Positions 53,228 through 63,626 are shown, counted from the stretch's first letter. The stretch is DNA of 64,000 nt from JABGQS01 sp963674545 (GCA_963674545.2 CAXXFB010000001.1:1178001-1242000); one strand, 5' to 3'. The notes: generated by a model not told the origin, from the sequence alone. Made by a program: numbers and translations.

Positions 53228-53932
53228 TTATGACTGTATTACCAGTAGCAATTTTACAAAGTCTAGCAGCTCTACAAAGCTATCAATTTGCTCCTCAGTA
53301 GAAATCCTCGGGATTTCGACGGTGAAGTGTCTCTTATCTATTACTCTCGCTTTAAACTTTTCTTCTTTGAACCTACCGTTAATGCACTGATATGTTTCAT
53401 CAACGAAATTGGCAGCTTCTTCGCCATACGTCGATTCAATAAAGTTGAATCTAATCTTGAAGTTCGAGTCAACCATACGTCTTAAGCTTGGCAAATCAAC
53501 AAACTTACCAGTTCTTTTAGATCTATATGATGCGTATAATTCCATTTCTTCATCTGACATTGCAATGCTTTTGCGAAGAAATTCATTTTGATTCTGGAGA
53601 ATCGAATATCCTTGTTCATAATATTCGTCTTTCTCTTTTTGAAAACCTTCCACTTTAAACAATAACGGGCAATTTGCGTTCCCCCAGTCGTCAATTGATT
53701 TGTTGAGCTTTCCCTCGAGAGTCTTCGGTCTATTTCTAGCAAAACTTCTAATTGCGATAATAAAAACCATGACAACTACTATAGTCGATGCAATATCTTT
53801 TATTCCGCCCCAAATTGATTCGCTTGAAAAATCAGCTGTCACCATTTCAAAAACAATAGCTGCAATAGCAATAACACCAAATATTCCTCCAAGCAACACT
53901 TCCTGATTAAGTTCTTTTATCCTCTTTAACAT
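53228..53932 (-). CDS. Membrane protein of unknown function
   Basis: A 234-residue protein with two N-terminal transmembrane segments (EVLLGGIFGVIAIAAIVFEM and DIASTIVVVMVFIIAIRS) and a cytoplasmic C-terminal part of about 165 residues with many charged residues. I recognise no family. GGAGGGGC precedes the ATG. It is 21 bp from the small nuclease-like gene. Confidence 0.65.
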   Translation of the reverse strand: MLKRIKELNQEVLLGGIFGVIAIAAIVFEMVTADFSSESIWGGIKDIASTIVVVMVFIIAIRSFARNRPKTLEGKLNKSIDDWGNANCPLLFKVEGFQKEKDEYYEQGYSILQNQNEFLRKSIAMSDEEMELYASYRSKRTGKFVDLPSLRRMVDSNFKIRFNFIESTYGEEAANFVDETYQCINGRFKEEKFKARVIDKRHFTVEIPRISTEEQIDSFVELLDFVKLLLVIQS

Positions 53933-53953
53933 CTTTCAGCCCCTCCATATTTA

Positions 53954-54625
53954 TTATGCAAATTCTACTGAGTACATCCCACTTTTAAAGTACACGAAAA
54001 GCTTCACATCTAATAATGCCATTAATTTCTTTATGCTATTGTTCGGCCCGTTTAAGTACTCTTCATGCGCCGCACCCCCCTTATAAACTAACGCTGCCTT
54101 TTCTAAGCTTTGCGCTGTGAATTCATCTAAAAGTTTCTTCTGATCAACTAACTTATAGTATGTAAACGTTTCTAAGACGGCACGAAGTAACGTCTCTTGA
54201 CTTTCAGGCTTTTTTAATTCAAGTATCGCAATCACATCGTTTTGTTTTGCAAGCAGATCTATCTTTCCAAGACCTTTATCGCTTCTGCGGTTTTTTAACG
54301 GAACTTGATAATCAACAATCTCACCAATGTGTTTATAGCAATGCCCATACATATCCAACGCTATACGTTCTTCTACTCTGTTAGATTGTTCTCTTTGGGT
54401 TTTACCTTTGTGAGAAATCACTTTGTACGGTTTTTCTCTTGTAACACTCCTTATTGAATTAAGCACCTCAATGTTTTCACATAAATACTCTGAAACAATT
54501 TCAGAATACTTATGGCCTTCAGCCGTTTTGCCTCTATAATTAACTACTTTAGATTTATACAAATCTCTTGGTACTCTTGAAGCTTCAATGACTTTATTAA
54601 TAATTTCTTGCTTTTCATATGGCAT
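53954..54625 (-). CDS. Small PD-(D/E)XK nuclease-like protein
   Basis: A protein of about 223 residues with a restriction-endonuclease-like core: Asp in GLGKIDLLAK (about 123) and Glu-x-Lys in AILELKKPES (about 136-138). The N-terminal half is basic. It could cut DNA or act as a repair nuclease. The ATG at 54625 is preceded by GGGGCGG; a start five codons earlier is possible. It is 58 bp downstream of the AddA-like gene. Confidence 0.7.
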   Translation of the reverse strand: MPYEKQEIINKVIEASRVPRDLYKSKVVNYRGKTAEGHKYSEIVSEYLCENIEVLNSIRSVTREKPYKVISHKGKTQREQSNRVEERIALDMYGHCYKHIGEIVDYQVPLKNRRSDKGLGKIDLLAKQNDVIAILELKKPESQETLLRAVLETFTYYKLVDQKKLLDEFTAQSLEKAALVYKGGAAHEEYLNGPNNSIKKLMALLDVKLFVYFKSGMYSVEFA

Positions 54626-54683
54626 ATTGTTCCGCCCCATCGTCGTTATTTTTAATGACTTTACCTAGATCCTGTATTCAGAT

Positions 54684-57600
54684 TCAAGTTGATAGCCTTA
54701 GTACCAGACCACTAATAGGAAGATGAAGTAATGTGTCAACAACAGATTTCCCCGTTGCTTTCTCAACGATTTTCTTATAAGCTATCAGCTGCGGTATATA
54801 CTCTTTTGCTTTAATGAGGACATCTTTCCCGGGATATGACTTGTGATCAATTATCACGTATCCTGAAGGTGTATCCAGAAGAAAATCTATAAATCCCTGT
54901 ATAATCTGCCCATCTTTGTTCTTCATGGATACCGGCCATTCTTTGTATACTTTATATCCTTCGTATTTCTTGTCTATAAAAGCTGTCAGCCTCTGTCCCG
55001 CTTCAACAAGCTCAGTATGATCAATCGAAGTTTCCATTCCCCAGTTCTTTAGTAAGTTTTGCGCAAGAGCTATTTGTTCCTCTGCCCCTAACCGATCATA
55101 TTCAAAAGCGAAATATGAATGTACAGCATTGCCAAGCACATCCATTTCAGGGTTCCCTTTTATACTAATTCTTTCGGTAAATTTCTCTACAATTTCAAAC
55201 TCAATCATACCATGCTCTTCTGGAATGAATGGCAACTCACTTGGCGAAACTCTAGCATCTGGATAGATCTTATCTGCGCAAGTGAAATTCAGAGCATACT
55301 CTTTATCATCGTTTAATAGGCTCGGGAGCCCAACATCTTCAGCCCCATATCTATAAATGCCAAAAGATATATCTTTATTCCCAACCTTAACAATCTGATC
55401 ATCAACTTCTGTACTGAACCTTATTACGGGATCACCTTTTGCATCCTTTAATATATTGAGCCAGGAGCACTTTATGCTGCCGTCTCGAATGGCTTTTCTT
55501 ATGGCTAATATCAGACCGTCCTTTGCCCTTGTCATCCCGACATATAGCAGGCGTTGTTCCTCTCGTTCAGCTTTATCACGTATTTGGCTTTTAAGTGGCA
55601 GCGCATCAATTTCAACATCAAGTGAATCATACTTTTTCTGAGAACCAAAAGGCCATGGCCAGTAACGGATTTTACGATTAGCTAGTGGATTTGTTGGATC
55701 AAACTCTTTAGATGCTTCAATATCTATACCGAACACACTATCTCTTGGTTCTGTATCAAGTTCGGTCAATACAACCCACGGCCATTCCAATCCTTTTGAT
55801 CCGTGATATGTAAGAACATTTACCGTATGATCTCCTGTTCCCTTCGCCTGCTCAATTTCAGACTCGTCTATATATGTAATAAACCCGTCCACAGTAGCTG
55901 CTCTGCGTCGTGAAGAGCAAAGATCTATGTACTTATCACAAGCACCTCTTAGAGCGTCCAGATTGCTTCTAGCGAGCTTTGGATTTGGCCATGACTTGAT
56001 TGTACTTAAAAGGCTTGCTTTGCTTACAGCTTGTTCCAGAGCTTCTAGAGGCGTCCAGTATTTTATGCTATCTCTTGCCTCATTCAGCGCCTTTGCTATA
56101 GCAGTATCATGCCAGGCTTCTATTGTCCCCGAAGGGTTTTTCATAAGCTCAGAATACCAATCATTATCACAGGTAGTCATACGTATAATTTCTGCCAATG
56201 ATACTGTATCATTCTTATTGTTCATGTATCGCAATGCAGCGATTGCAAGTCTGCATTCCATCGTATCCATTAGCAAGCCCTGCCCAACAGAGGCTCTGGT
56301 CCCCAGCTTCCCTAATTGAGCTGCTATATCTTTGCATCTATCATTTCTCCGGCATAGAACAGCTATATCACCTGGGTTCACGTTCGCGTTTCGTTCAATA
56401 AGGTCTCTTATTCCATTTGCTATTGCTGATACTTCTTCTTGGTTGTTTTTAGCAAGCAAATACCATGTTTCAAGACACCCGCCTTTTGCTTTTTCTATTC
56501 GTTCAGCCGGAACCTTAAGCTCCACCATATTTCGATTCATATCATGGAACACTTCGGCGAATAAAGTATTTGTGAATTCAATAAGCCTTTCCTTAGACCG
56601 CCAAGAATAACTCAATAAGTCGGAATTCCCAATCAACGACACTATTTCATTCATAAGCTGCGGATCAGAGCCTCTAAACCCATAAATAGCTTGCTTAGGA
56701 TCTCCAACCCATACTGACTTACCTGCAAGTCTGGTCATAGCAAGAAACAATGCAAGTTGTATTGGACTGGTATCCTGAAACTCATCAACCATAAGCGTTT
56801 GTATCCTGTCGCTCATTGAAGATTTAAAAGCAACATTATTTAGTGCCAAATCTAGTACCTGTGTTTCCTGATCTGTAAAATCCATTAAACCATGTTCTTT
56901 CTTATACTGGTCATAATCTTGGAGGGCATCTCGTGCACATCCTATTACTCCGGTTATAAGCTCCTTCACGTCCTTCTGGAACTGCGGATGCCTTAAAACA
57001 TTGTCTGCAATAGCATTAACAGTATTAATATAATCCTGTCCATCCTTAGCGGAACTGAGCTTTGAGAGACGCACCCAATCGCTCCATGTCACCCGTTCAT
57101 CTTCTATTCGTTTATAACATTCTTTAAGTGTATTAAGAGCCTTCTGAGTGGTTATCTTTGAGCTCCTAAGAACTTCAAGCTCATTTATAGAGTTAGTTAT
57201 TGCATCACGCAGTTCTTTGTTCAAATCAGCATCAATCGGCTCACCAAACAATGCTTGTAATGAACTCCATGAACTTTCGGCATATTCCTCCAAATCACTC
57301 ATAGATATTTGATTGCTTCTTGTAAGATCCACTATACGCTTAACATCAGATCGCCAGTCACCATTTTTACTATATCCAGACCCACTGCCATCAAGCTCTA
57401 AGCGTCTAGCTATTGGGCCCATCTGTTCAGCAAATATACCGATAATACGGTCAATTGAAATATTAAATATACTATCGCTATCTTCTTCGGGCATTACCTC
57501 TATCGCAGGAGACATTCCGGCTTCAATAGCATATTCTTTTAGCAGTCGTGCGCAGATACTGTTTACCGTACCTATAAAGCCATCACTAATCCTGTTGACT

Positions 57601-57794
57601 TCACCATCCCACAACCCATTTAGCAAGTGCAGCCTTATCCGCTCATGTAATTCTGACGCAGCTCGATTTGTAAAAGTTGTCGCCATCAGAGATTCGGGCT
57701 CTATACCGCTTTTTATAATATCTACTATTCTGGATGTTAAGCTATATGTTTTACCAGAACCTGCACTGGCATTAATAATCTCAATATTATTCAT
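54684..57794 (-). CDS. AddA-like UvrD-family helicase with C-terminal RecB-type nuclease
   Basis: A 1036-residue superfamily 1 helicase-nuclease. Walker A is ASAGSGKT (residues 9-16), motif II VDEFQDTSP, motif III GDPKQAIYGFRG and motif VI YVGMTRAKD. The C-terminal PD-(D/E)XK nuclease shows GFIDFLL (about 967-973), IIDHKS (about 982-987) and PQLIAY. The start ATG shares its A with the AddB-like stop, and AAGGAGG is in place. It is shorter than normal AddA (about 1200) and lies in a defence-type setting. Confidence 0.85.
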   Translation of the reverse strand: MNNIEIINASAGSGKTYSLTSRIVDIIKSGIEPESLMATTFTNRAASELHERIRLHLLNGLWDGEVNRISDGFIGTVNSICARLLKEYAIEAGMSPAIEVMPEEDSDSIFNISIDRIIGIFAEQMGPIARRLELDGSGSGYSKNGDWRSDVKRIVDLTRSNQISMSDLEEYAESSWSSLQALFGEPIDADLNKELRDAITNSINELEVLRSSKITTQKALNTLKECYKRIEDERVTWSDWVRLSKLSSAKDGQDYINTVNAIADNVLRHPQFQKDVKELITGVIGCARDALQDYDQYKKEHGLMDFTDQETQVLDLALNNVAFKSSMSDRIQTLMVDEFQDTSPIQLALFLAMTRLAGKSVWVGDPKQAIYGFRGSDPQLMNEIVSLIGNSDLLSYSWRSKERLIEFTNTLFAEVFHDMNRNMVELKVPAERIEKAKGGCLETWYLLAKNNQEEVSAIANGIRDLIERNANVNPGDIAVLCRRNDRCKDIAAQLGKLGTRASVGQGLLMDTMECRLAIAALRYMNNKNDTVSLAEIIRMTTCDNDWYSELMKNPSGTIEAWHDTAIAKALNEARDSIKYWTPLEALEQAVSKASLLSTIKSWPNPKLARSNLDALRGACDKYIDLCSSRRRAATVDGFITYIDESEIEQAKGTGDHTVNVLTYHGSKGLEWPWVVLTELDTEPRDSVFGIDIEASKEFDPTNPLANRKIRYWPWPFGSQKKYDSLDVEIDALPLKSQIRDKAEREEQRLLYVGMTRAKDGLILAIRKAIRDGSIKCSWLNILKDAKGDPVIRFSTEVDDQIVKVGNKDISFGIYRYGAEDVGLPSLLNDDKEYALNFTCADKIYPDARVSPSELPFIPEEHGMIEFEIVEKFTERISIKGNPEMDVLGNAVHSYFAFEYDRLGAEEQIALAQNLLKNWGMETSIDHTELVEAGQRLTAFIDKKYEGYKVYKEWPVSMKNKDGQIIQGFIDFLLDTPSGYVIIDHKSYPGKDVLIKAKEYIPQLIAYKKIVEKATGKSVVDTLLHLPISGLVLRLST

Positions 57795-60535
57795 TACAGG
57801 TCCTCCTTTATTCCACAAAGGCGTACAAAATCACAAAACCTGCAGGGAGGGCTTTGATATAATAAACCCTTAATGTTGTACTCCTCTTTAATTTGATCAG
57901 CAGCTTTTTCTTCGGGAACACCAAGCTCTTGAGATTTTACCTTTTCAGCTATACCGCACACATGCACAGAGCCTGTCTCAAGACTTTTAAGCACCTCTTC
58001 CAGGCTATTTACTCCCCTGTCCCAGGTTTCCTCTAATCCATATGGTGACTCTACAGCTTCGTCTAAAAGCATAGGGCTAGTACTCAACATCTTGCCTTGA
58101 GCAAGCATGAAGTACGCAGTATTGACCTGTCGTGACGGTTCAGCAGACCTAATCATCCAAGCATATGCTGCCAATTGAAGAGATGTCCCATCCTCAATTT
58201 CTTTCGTTTTGTATTTGTCGGAAGCAGACCATTTCAAATCCAATAAGAATGGATTGCCATCTAAGTCCCTTAGCAATATATCAACATAACCCTTATATGG
58301 GATGCCTTCAACTTCACCTTCAAGCAGCGCTTCTGTTTTCTCTACTGTGAGATTAAATCTGTTAATAGCAGTTACAAGCTGCCGAACTGCTTCAGTTATT
58401 GAAGTTCTGTATCTTTGTCGTTCAGCAGCATTACCTTCGGTCAACAGCTCCGATGCCATATAATTAATCAAACTATCAAAAAGATACCCTGCTTTTTCAT
58501 AAGCAATTTTCGAATCCAAGTAATTTGTTTCGCTATACAATTCCTCAACTATACGATGGCAAAAGGTACCTATCATTTGATTCCCGGTAGGAATAGACTG
58601 ACTTTCAGCCGGCTTTAGTCCTGCGTAATACTTTAGAGTCCATTCGAACGGACAGCCAATTAAAGTGTTCATCTGAGAATAAGACATGCTTACTGGTGGG
58701 CTGATTGTAGATTCAGGAATTACATAGAGATCTGTCACCAGTGAGGCTTGTGCTTCCTGTACAATCTCCAGCTCATTTTCCCTCCCTGCAAATTTCCAGT
58801 TCCAATCATAACCGAAATCTTTGCATTCTTTATAAATACATCTCTTTATACCATCCTCGTTGTCACCGTTAAACAGTCTTGATGCTAAACTCCAAATAGT
58901 ATCCCAGTACGGATGATGCTCAGCTTCTTCGCCTCTGATCTGCGATATATGTACAGCTAAAAACCGCTTTTCGGCATGCATAAATCCTCGTTGCCACTCG
59001 TAAGCTTCACGGCTTCTATAACTGGCCGTTTCTTCAATATCAATACCACATGAATTTAGAGCTGTTCTTTCTTGAAAACTCCAATAATCTGGTGTCGATG
59101 GTCCATTAGCATTAAATCCCCACCATACTATTTCACTGCAATCATCCGTAATTTGACTCGGGTGATCAACCAACTTCCATGGCGCTGCTTCCTCTTTTAT
59201 AGCATCAGATTTGTTACCTGGGCCTATTATTGTATCCAACATCCTTTCCAACATTATACGGGAGATAAAGCCTTTGCCTATTGATAGCTTCTGTATTTCT
59301 CGTGCCTGGCTAATTACTTCTATTAATGCGGGTATTTGTTCAATTCGCCACGCAAGTTTATCAATCATAACTTGGCAACGTTCTCTTAGTTTATCTTCAG
59401 GAATTCCCTTAAGAGGATCAAATCTATCATCCACTAGAAGAGATTGTATTGTTTGCAGCAATACTTCGGTTTTTTCATCTACATCATTTGCTTCTTTTTG
59501 AATAAGAAGCTTCTTGTTCTCCTCTGTAATATTAACCAAGGCGTTTTGCCATGCCTTGCCCCCGATGCCCGGCTCTTTAGCAACAGCTTTAAGCAGTATA
59601 TTGCATGCCCATTTTGGCAATACTGATAATGTCAGGGATAGCAACTCTACAACCAATCGGATATCAACCGGTTGCCATGCATTTGCTAATATAAGAGAAA
59701 GTATTTGTTGTATCTCACGCCACCGTGATGGCATTGCTCTACCTAGACAGGGTAAACCGTATCGTTTTAAAACTTGATCCAAAACGCTAGTATCAGTACC
59801 ACATATTATAGTTACTTGATCATTAGATTCACATTTCGATGCCAGCCACAGCGCTAAGTGCTCTGCCGCTTCCCATTCATTATCAGCTTTAAGCAGAATA
59901 AGCGTATCGTCATCAGATGACAAAGTCCCAACTTCACTCTTTTTGCTAATAAGTGCTTGGATCTTTGATAAGTTACTTATATTCGTTTTTCTTTCAGGTA
60001 ATTCAAGGTTTTTAATATCGGCTCCTTGGCTCTGTATCAGATTAATAACTTTTTGCCAAGCGGGAGTAAGTATGGATAATGGCTCTGTTAGGCTAATTGA
60101 ATCAATATGAACCGGCATATTACTCTCAAGGCAATCGGTTACTTTCCGCAACCTGTCAGCTTTACCTTTGAGTAATGGAACATCCACTTTTTCTAATTCT
60201 GTTATAGCGTCCAGACGAGGTGAGCCAAATAACGTTTCTTGCCCGTCCCAACCAGCTTCAATAAGCTCATCCCGTAATTCAAGCAACCGTCTTGCAGTAG
60301 ACCATTGATCGGATGCAAACGACTCGTGATACCATATTGAGGCGCGGTCTATCTGTTGCATCCGCTTCATATATCCATCAATTCTATGAACAGGATGCTC
60401 AACCTTCATACTTATTCCAAGTTGTGTCTCAAGTATACCAAGAAACCCCATCGGTCCTGTTCTTATTACACCAATAGTCGCATCTTTATTGCCCCAAGCA
60501 GTACCATCAAGCTGCATCCCAAATACGATTTTCAT
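57794..60535 (-). CDS. AddB-like PD-(D/E)XK nuclease with iron-sulphur cysteines
   Basis: A 913-residue AddB/RexB-like subunit without an intact ATPase motif. The C-terminal nuclease has GYVDILL (about 749), LLDLKWS (about 765) and QLAAY. A Cys in LIGCPFEW (about 615) plus CRFCDFVRLC (898-907, C-x2-C-x5-C) fit the four-cysteine iron-sulphur staple of AddB. It overlaps the AddA-like start by one base. It is shorter than housekeeping AddB (about 1150). Confidence 0.82.
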   Translation of the reverse strand: MKIVFGMQLDGTAWGNKDATIGVIRTGPMGFLGILETQLGISMKVEHPVHRIDGYMKRMQQIDRASIWYHESFASDQWSTARRLLELRDELIEAGWDGQETLFGSPRLDAITELEKVDVPLLKGKADRLRKVTDCLESNMPVHIDSISLTEPLSILTPAWQKVINLIQSQGADIKNLELPERKTNISNLSKIQALISKKSEVGTLSSDDDTLILLKADNEWEAAEHLALWLASKCESNDQVTIICGTDTSVLDQVLKRYGLPCLGRAMPSRWREIQQILSLILANAWQPVDIRLVVELLSLTLSVLPKWACNILLKAVAKEPGIGGKAWQNALVNITEENKKLLIQKEANDVDEKTEVLLQTIQSLLVDDRFDPLKGIPEDKLRERCQVMIDKLAWRIEQIPALIEVISQAREIQKLSIGKGFISRIMLERMLDTIIGPGNKSDAIKEEAAPWKLVDHPSQITDDCSEIVWWGFNANGPSTPDYWSFQERTALNSCGIDIEETASYRSREAYEWQRGFMHAEKRFLAVHISQIRGEEAEHHPYWDTIWSLASRLFNGDNEDGIKRCIYKECKDFGYDWNWKFAGRENELEIVQEAQASLVTDLYVIPESTISPPVSMSYSQMNTLIGCPFEWTLKYYAGLKPAESQSIPTGNQMIGTFCHRIVEELYSETNYLDSKIAYEKAGYLFDSLINYMASELLTEGNAAERQRYRTSITEAVRQLVTAINRFNLTVEKTEALLEGEVEGIPYKGYVDILLRDLDGNPFLLDLKWSASDKYKTKEIEDGTSLQLAAYAWMIRSAEPSRQVNTAYFMLAQGKMLSTSPMLLDEAVESPYGLEETWDRGVNSLEEVLKSLETGSVHVCGIAEKVKSQELGVPEEKAADQIKEEYNIKGLLYQSPPCRFCDFVRLCGIKEDL

Positions 60536-60617
60536 ATTAAGCTACTTTCTATAGTCTTTGAAGTTCATTCCTTTTTTTCACTATTCAATTGATTATAATT
60601 GCACACTTTGTATTAAA

Positions 60618-61469
60618 TTATTTGTTTTCTCTTTTCTTCTTCATTTCATCATACATTGATTGATCATAACCAAGCTGCCAGAAGCAAGAATCTATTATCT
60701 TCATTTCGGGATATTGATAATCACCGACCTTTTTCCTTGGTAATTCGTTATCATGCTCACCAAATAATTCAGACAACAGTTTAATAGCTCTGCATTTTTT
60801 GCCAAGCGAAATCTGAAGTTTGCAGCCATCTTTTTTCTCATCATCTTTTTCAGATTGTTCTTTAAACTTTCTAATACCATCCATGAAATATCTGTCGAAC
60901 GCAGGTACACAGCCAAGAGTGCCCATTAATATCTTTGTTAGCAATGTATCTGAAACGTCCTCGTTTTTCGAAGAGGAACCCTTAGTATGATTAAACTCAA
61001 ATTTCTTGATAAGCCGTTTCGTCTCCTCCCCTTCTTCATTAACCACATTCTTTTTTACCTTTTTATAATACTTAGATAGCTCCTCAATTATGTCATTTAA
61101 CAGTTTAATGTTTTTGTTATTATTAAGATATTCATTGCATGTAATGCCGGCACTTAGATCTTTCCCCCATAAATCATTATATTCTTCTTTATACAATATA
61201 TCGATTATGTCTAAATGAACAGTATAGTCTCTTTGAAGCAAAAAGCTCGACCCTCGATACATACCCCAGCTAGCCAAGTAGAAGGCTAAATGCAGTGCAA
61301 GCATATCTTTGATCTCCTTATAAGATCCTTGCACCTTACTTTTTCGAAATATTAAATAACAATGTTCCCAGGATCGGAAACGCCCATATTCAGTTTCATC
61401 AAACCTTTTAAAAAACTCTTTAGTTTCTTTACATAGATTTCTAACCGTCGATGGTATTTTGTATTTCAT
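60618..61469 (-). CDS. Unknown protein of the defence-like island (283 aa)
   Basis: A 283-residue protein that I do not recognise. It has an N-terminal conserved-looking segment (DMLALHLAFYLASWGMYRGS, about residues 55-74), a Lys/Glu-rich middle and a C-terminal tail of Lys and Arg. No signal peptide is seen. It lies between the AAA+ gene and the AddB-like gene on the same strand; a TATAAT-like sequence at 60593-60598 in the gap suggests an internal promoter. Confidence 0.6.
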   Translation of the reverse strand: MKYKIPSTVRNLCKETKEFFKRFDETEYGRFRSWEHCYLIFRKSKVQGSYKEIKDMLALHLAFYLASWGMYRGSSFLLQRDYTVHLDIIDILYKEEYNDLWGKDLSAGITCNEYLNNNKNIKLLNDIIEELSKYYKKVKKNVVNEEGEETKRLIKKFEFNHTKGSSSKNEDVSDTLLTKILMGTLGCVPAFDRYFMDGIRKFKEQSEKDDEKKDGCKLQISLGKKCRAIKLLSELFGEHDNELPRKKVGDYQYPEMKIIDSCFWQLGYDQSMYDEMKKKRENK

Positions 61470-61567
61470 TATATCAATTGCCTTTCATCGTTATAATCAA
61501 CTAACATCTTACAATATTTTATCATCATTGATTGTTGCTGTCATATGTTTTCTTGCTTCATCTTCTT

Positions 61568-63562
61568 TTATAAAAATCCTATATCATTTTTTCTCTTAGA
61601 CTTATAGCTGTATTTTAGATCAAAATCATCTTCATTTAATAATCTAACCTGCGATTCACACACTTTATCATAGCCTGCCCCAACAAGTCTGCTTGCTTGA
61701 TTCATCATTGCCTGTTCCAGTATATTGCGTGCATACCTACCGTTCCCAAAGTTATTATCTTTCGAAGCCTGTTCAAAGCAAACCTTTAAATTGTCTTTAG
61801 CATTACTGCTTATTTCCCTCTTCTTTTGTTTAGCAAGAAGAATAGTTATATCAACGAGTTCCTCAGCAGTATAATCAGGAAAATCTAAATGAAAAGCTAT
61901 CCGGCTTTTAAGACCTGGGTTTCTTTCTAAAAACATCTTCATCTCATCGGGATATCCTGCAAATATAACCACAATTTCATTGCGCATATTTTCCATCTCT
62001 TGGACAATTGTATTTATTGCTTCATCGCCATACATACCTTGCCTATCATCAACAAGCGAATAAGCTTCATCAATAAACAGCACTCCGCCTTTTGCCTGCC
62101 TAAACTTGTTCTTAACAATACTTGCAGTCCAGCCTACGTATTTCCCAACCAAATCAGCACGCCCTGCCTCAATAAACACACCGCTAGCAAGCAACCCATT
62201 ATCATGCATAATCTTTGCAAATAAGCGTGCTACCGTTGTTTTTGCAGTACCAGGATTCCCGGTAAACACCATATGCATTGATGGCTGTTCTAAAAACGCT
62301 TCGTATTCTGCAAACATCTTCTGAGCCTTATAATAGTCTACTGCCTTTTTAATAGTTTCTTTTGATTCGGAAAGCCCAATCATTTCATCCAGATCACGGA
62401 AAGCATCACCTTTAAACTGCTTAGACACATTGCAAGGTTTAACATAAGCCGAATATTGCGGGAAAACATTATTTCTTAAGTGTTTGTCATACCAACGGTT
62501 AAAAATACCATCAAGCTGGTGTACGCTATATTGGGTATCTCTTAAATCTGAGTACAGCCCTCTAACAGATTTAGCACCCCTCTCTTCTGCGCAACGTTTT
62601 AAATATAATCTTGCATTGTTTGCCGATATCGTATCCTCATTTATATTTACGAATGCAATACCGGGCAAGCTTTCAAGGAACATATGCATAGTCTTTTTAT
62701 CTGCTTTATCGAAGCACAGCACAGTTAATACTTGATGTGAATGCTCAACGATCATTTTTGAAACTATTTCGATCTTACGGTGAATGCTCCCCGCATATTC
62801 ATCTTCAGAATCATTTTCCCCGCAACGCACTACTACTGTTCCACCCTTAGCAATTTCATAGAGTTTAACTAGATCTCTATCATTGCTGCGTGACATTAAA
62901 TCAATCCAAGAGTACCTTCTACTAATCACTCGTTTATTAGCATAAAGAGCTGATATCAACATGTCAACTGCCTTATCCGTCAACACTGAGGAGCTTGTGC
63001 TTAATGTATATTGGACAGGATGACCGCACATCAAACGATGGTTGCCTTGCTTATATATTCTATTCAATTCCGGTAAAAGAGTATCCTTAAGACAAAGTTG
63101 TTTTGCTGCCTCTTTAGCATCAACAATGCTTTTAGTAATGGCACATATTTCTTGATGTTGCTTGTCTTCATCAAAGGAATGTATGGAATCCTCTATACCA
63201 AACGGTGCTGTTATATATTTTTCTCTACTAACAAACCCATTTAATCTTGCACGACATAAACTGTTAAAGAATACTTCCATTGTAATTTCTTCAGCTGATT
63301 CAACTTTCCCTGAGGCTGTTGTATGATTTATAAAATCTGCTGCATATTCACAGCTTTGCTTTTCGCACAAAACATCGTGCCTGAATATTCCTATAATTGT
63401 ACAGTTATCGACTTCAAGATCAATATAGCACAATCTGAACTTGTCCTCACTGCTCATGTAATATGCTTGGCACTTATCATCTATCTCTCTATTTCTTTCA
63501 TAGTTTTTTTCAATATCATTCAATGGTGAAGTAAAAGAACATCTAAATTTATAGAAAAGCAT
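61568..63562 (-). CDS. AAA+ ATPase (CbbX/SpoVK-like) with degenerate first domain
   Basis: A 664-residue protein. The C-terminal AAA+ domain is active-looking: Walker A TGNPGTAKTT (about 434-443), Walker B GVLFIDEAYSL (493-503) and the distal Arg region NPGLKSRIAFHLDFPDY. The first 380 residues hold a region (LMCGHPVQYTLSTSSSV, then VVVRCGENDSED) that looks like a degenerate ATPase domain without a P-loop. AAGGAAGGG precedes the ATG. It is the first gene of the island, perhaps a remodeller or regulator. Confidence 0.78.
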   Translation of the reverse strand: MLFYKFRCSFTSPLNDIEKNYERNREIDDKCQAYYMSSEDKFRLCYIDLEVDNCTIIGIFRHDVLCEKQSCEYAADFINHTTASGKVESAEEITMEVFFNSLCRARLNGFVSREKYITAPFGIEDSIHSFDEDKQHQEICAITKSIVDAKEAAKQLCLKDTLLPELNRIYKQGNHRLMCGHPVQYTLSTSSSVLTDKAVDMLISALYANKRVISRRYSWIDLMSRSNDRDLVKLYEIAKGGTVVVRCGENDSEDEYAGSIHRKIEIVSKMIVEHSHQVLTVLCFDKADKKTMHMFLESLPGIAFVNINEDTISANNARLYLKRCAEERGAKSVRGLYSDLRDTQYSVHQLDGIFNRWYDKHLRNNVFPQYSAYVKPCNVSKQFKGDAFRDLDEMIGLSESKETIKKAVDYYKAQKMFAEYEAFLEQPSMHMVFTGNPGTAKTTVARLFAKIMHDNGLLASGVFIEAGRADLVGKYVGWTASIVKNKFRQAKGGVLFIDEAYSLVDDRQGMYGDEAINTIVQEMENMRNEIVVIFAGYPDEMKMFLERNPGLKSRIAFHLDFPDYTAEELVDITILLAKQKKREISSNAKDNLKVCFEQASKDNNFGNGRYARNILEQAMMNQASRLVGAGYDKVCESQVRLLNEDDFDLKYSYKSKRKNDIGFL

Positions 63563-63626
63563 AAACTATTCCCTTCCTTTGATATGAGCTCCAGTCAATA
63601 TATCTGCTCAGTTTCCCTACGCTATC

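Noticed and set aside
54684..60535. Plain housekeeping addAB
   Set aside because: Not excluded, but short length, divergence and the defence-like neighbours make an accessory role more likely; genome-wide search is decisive.
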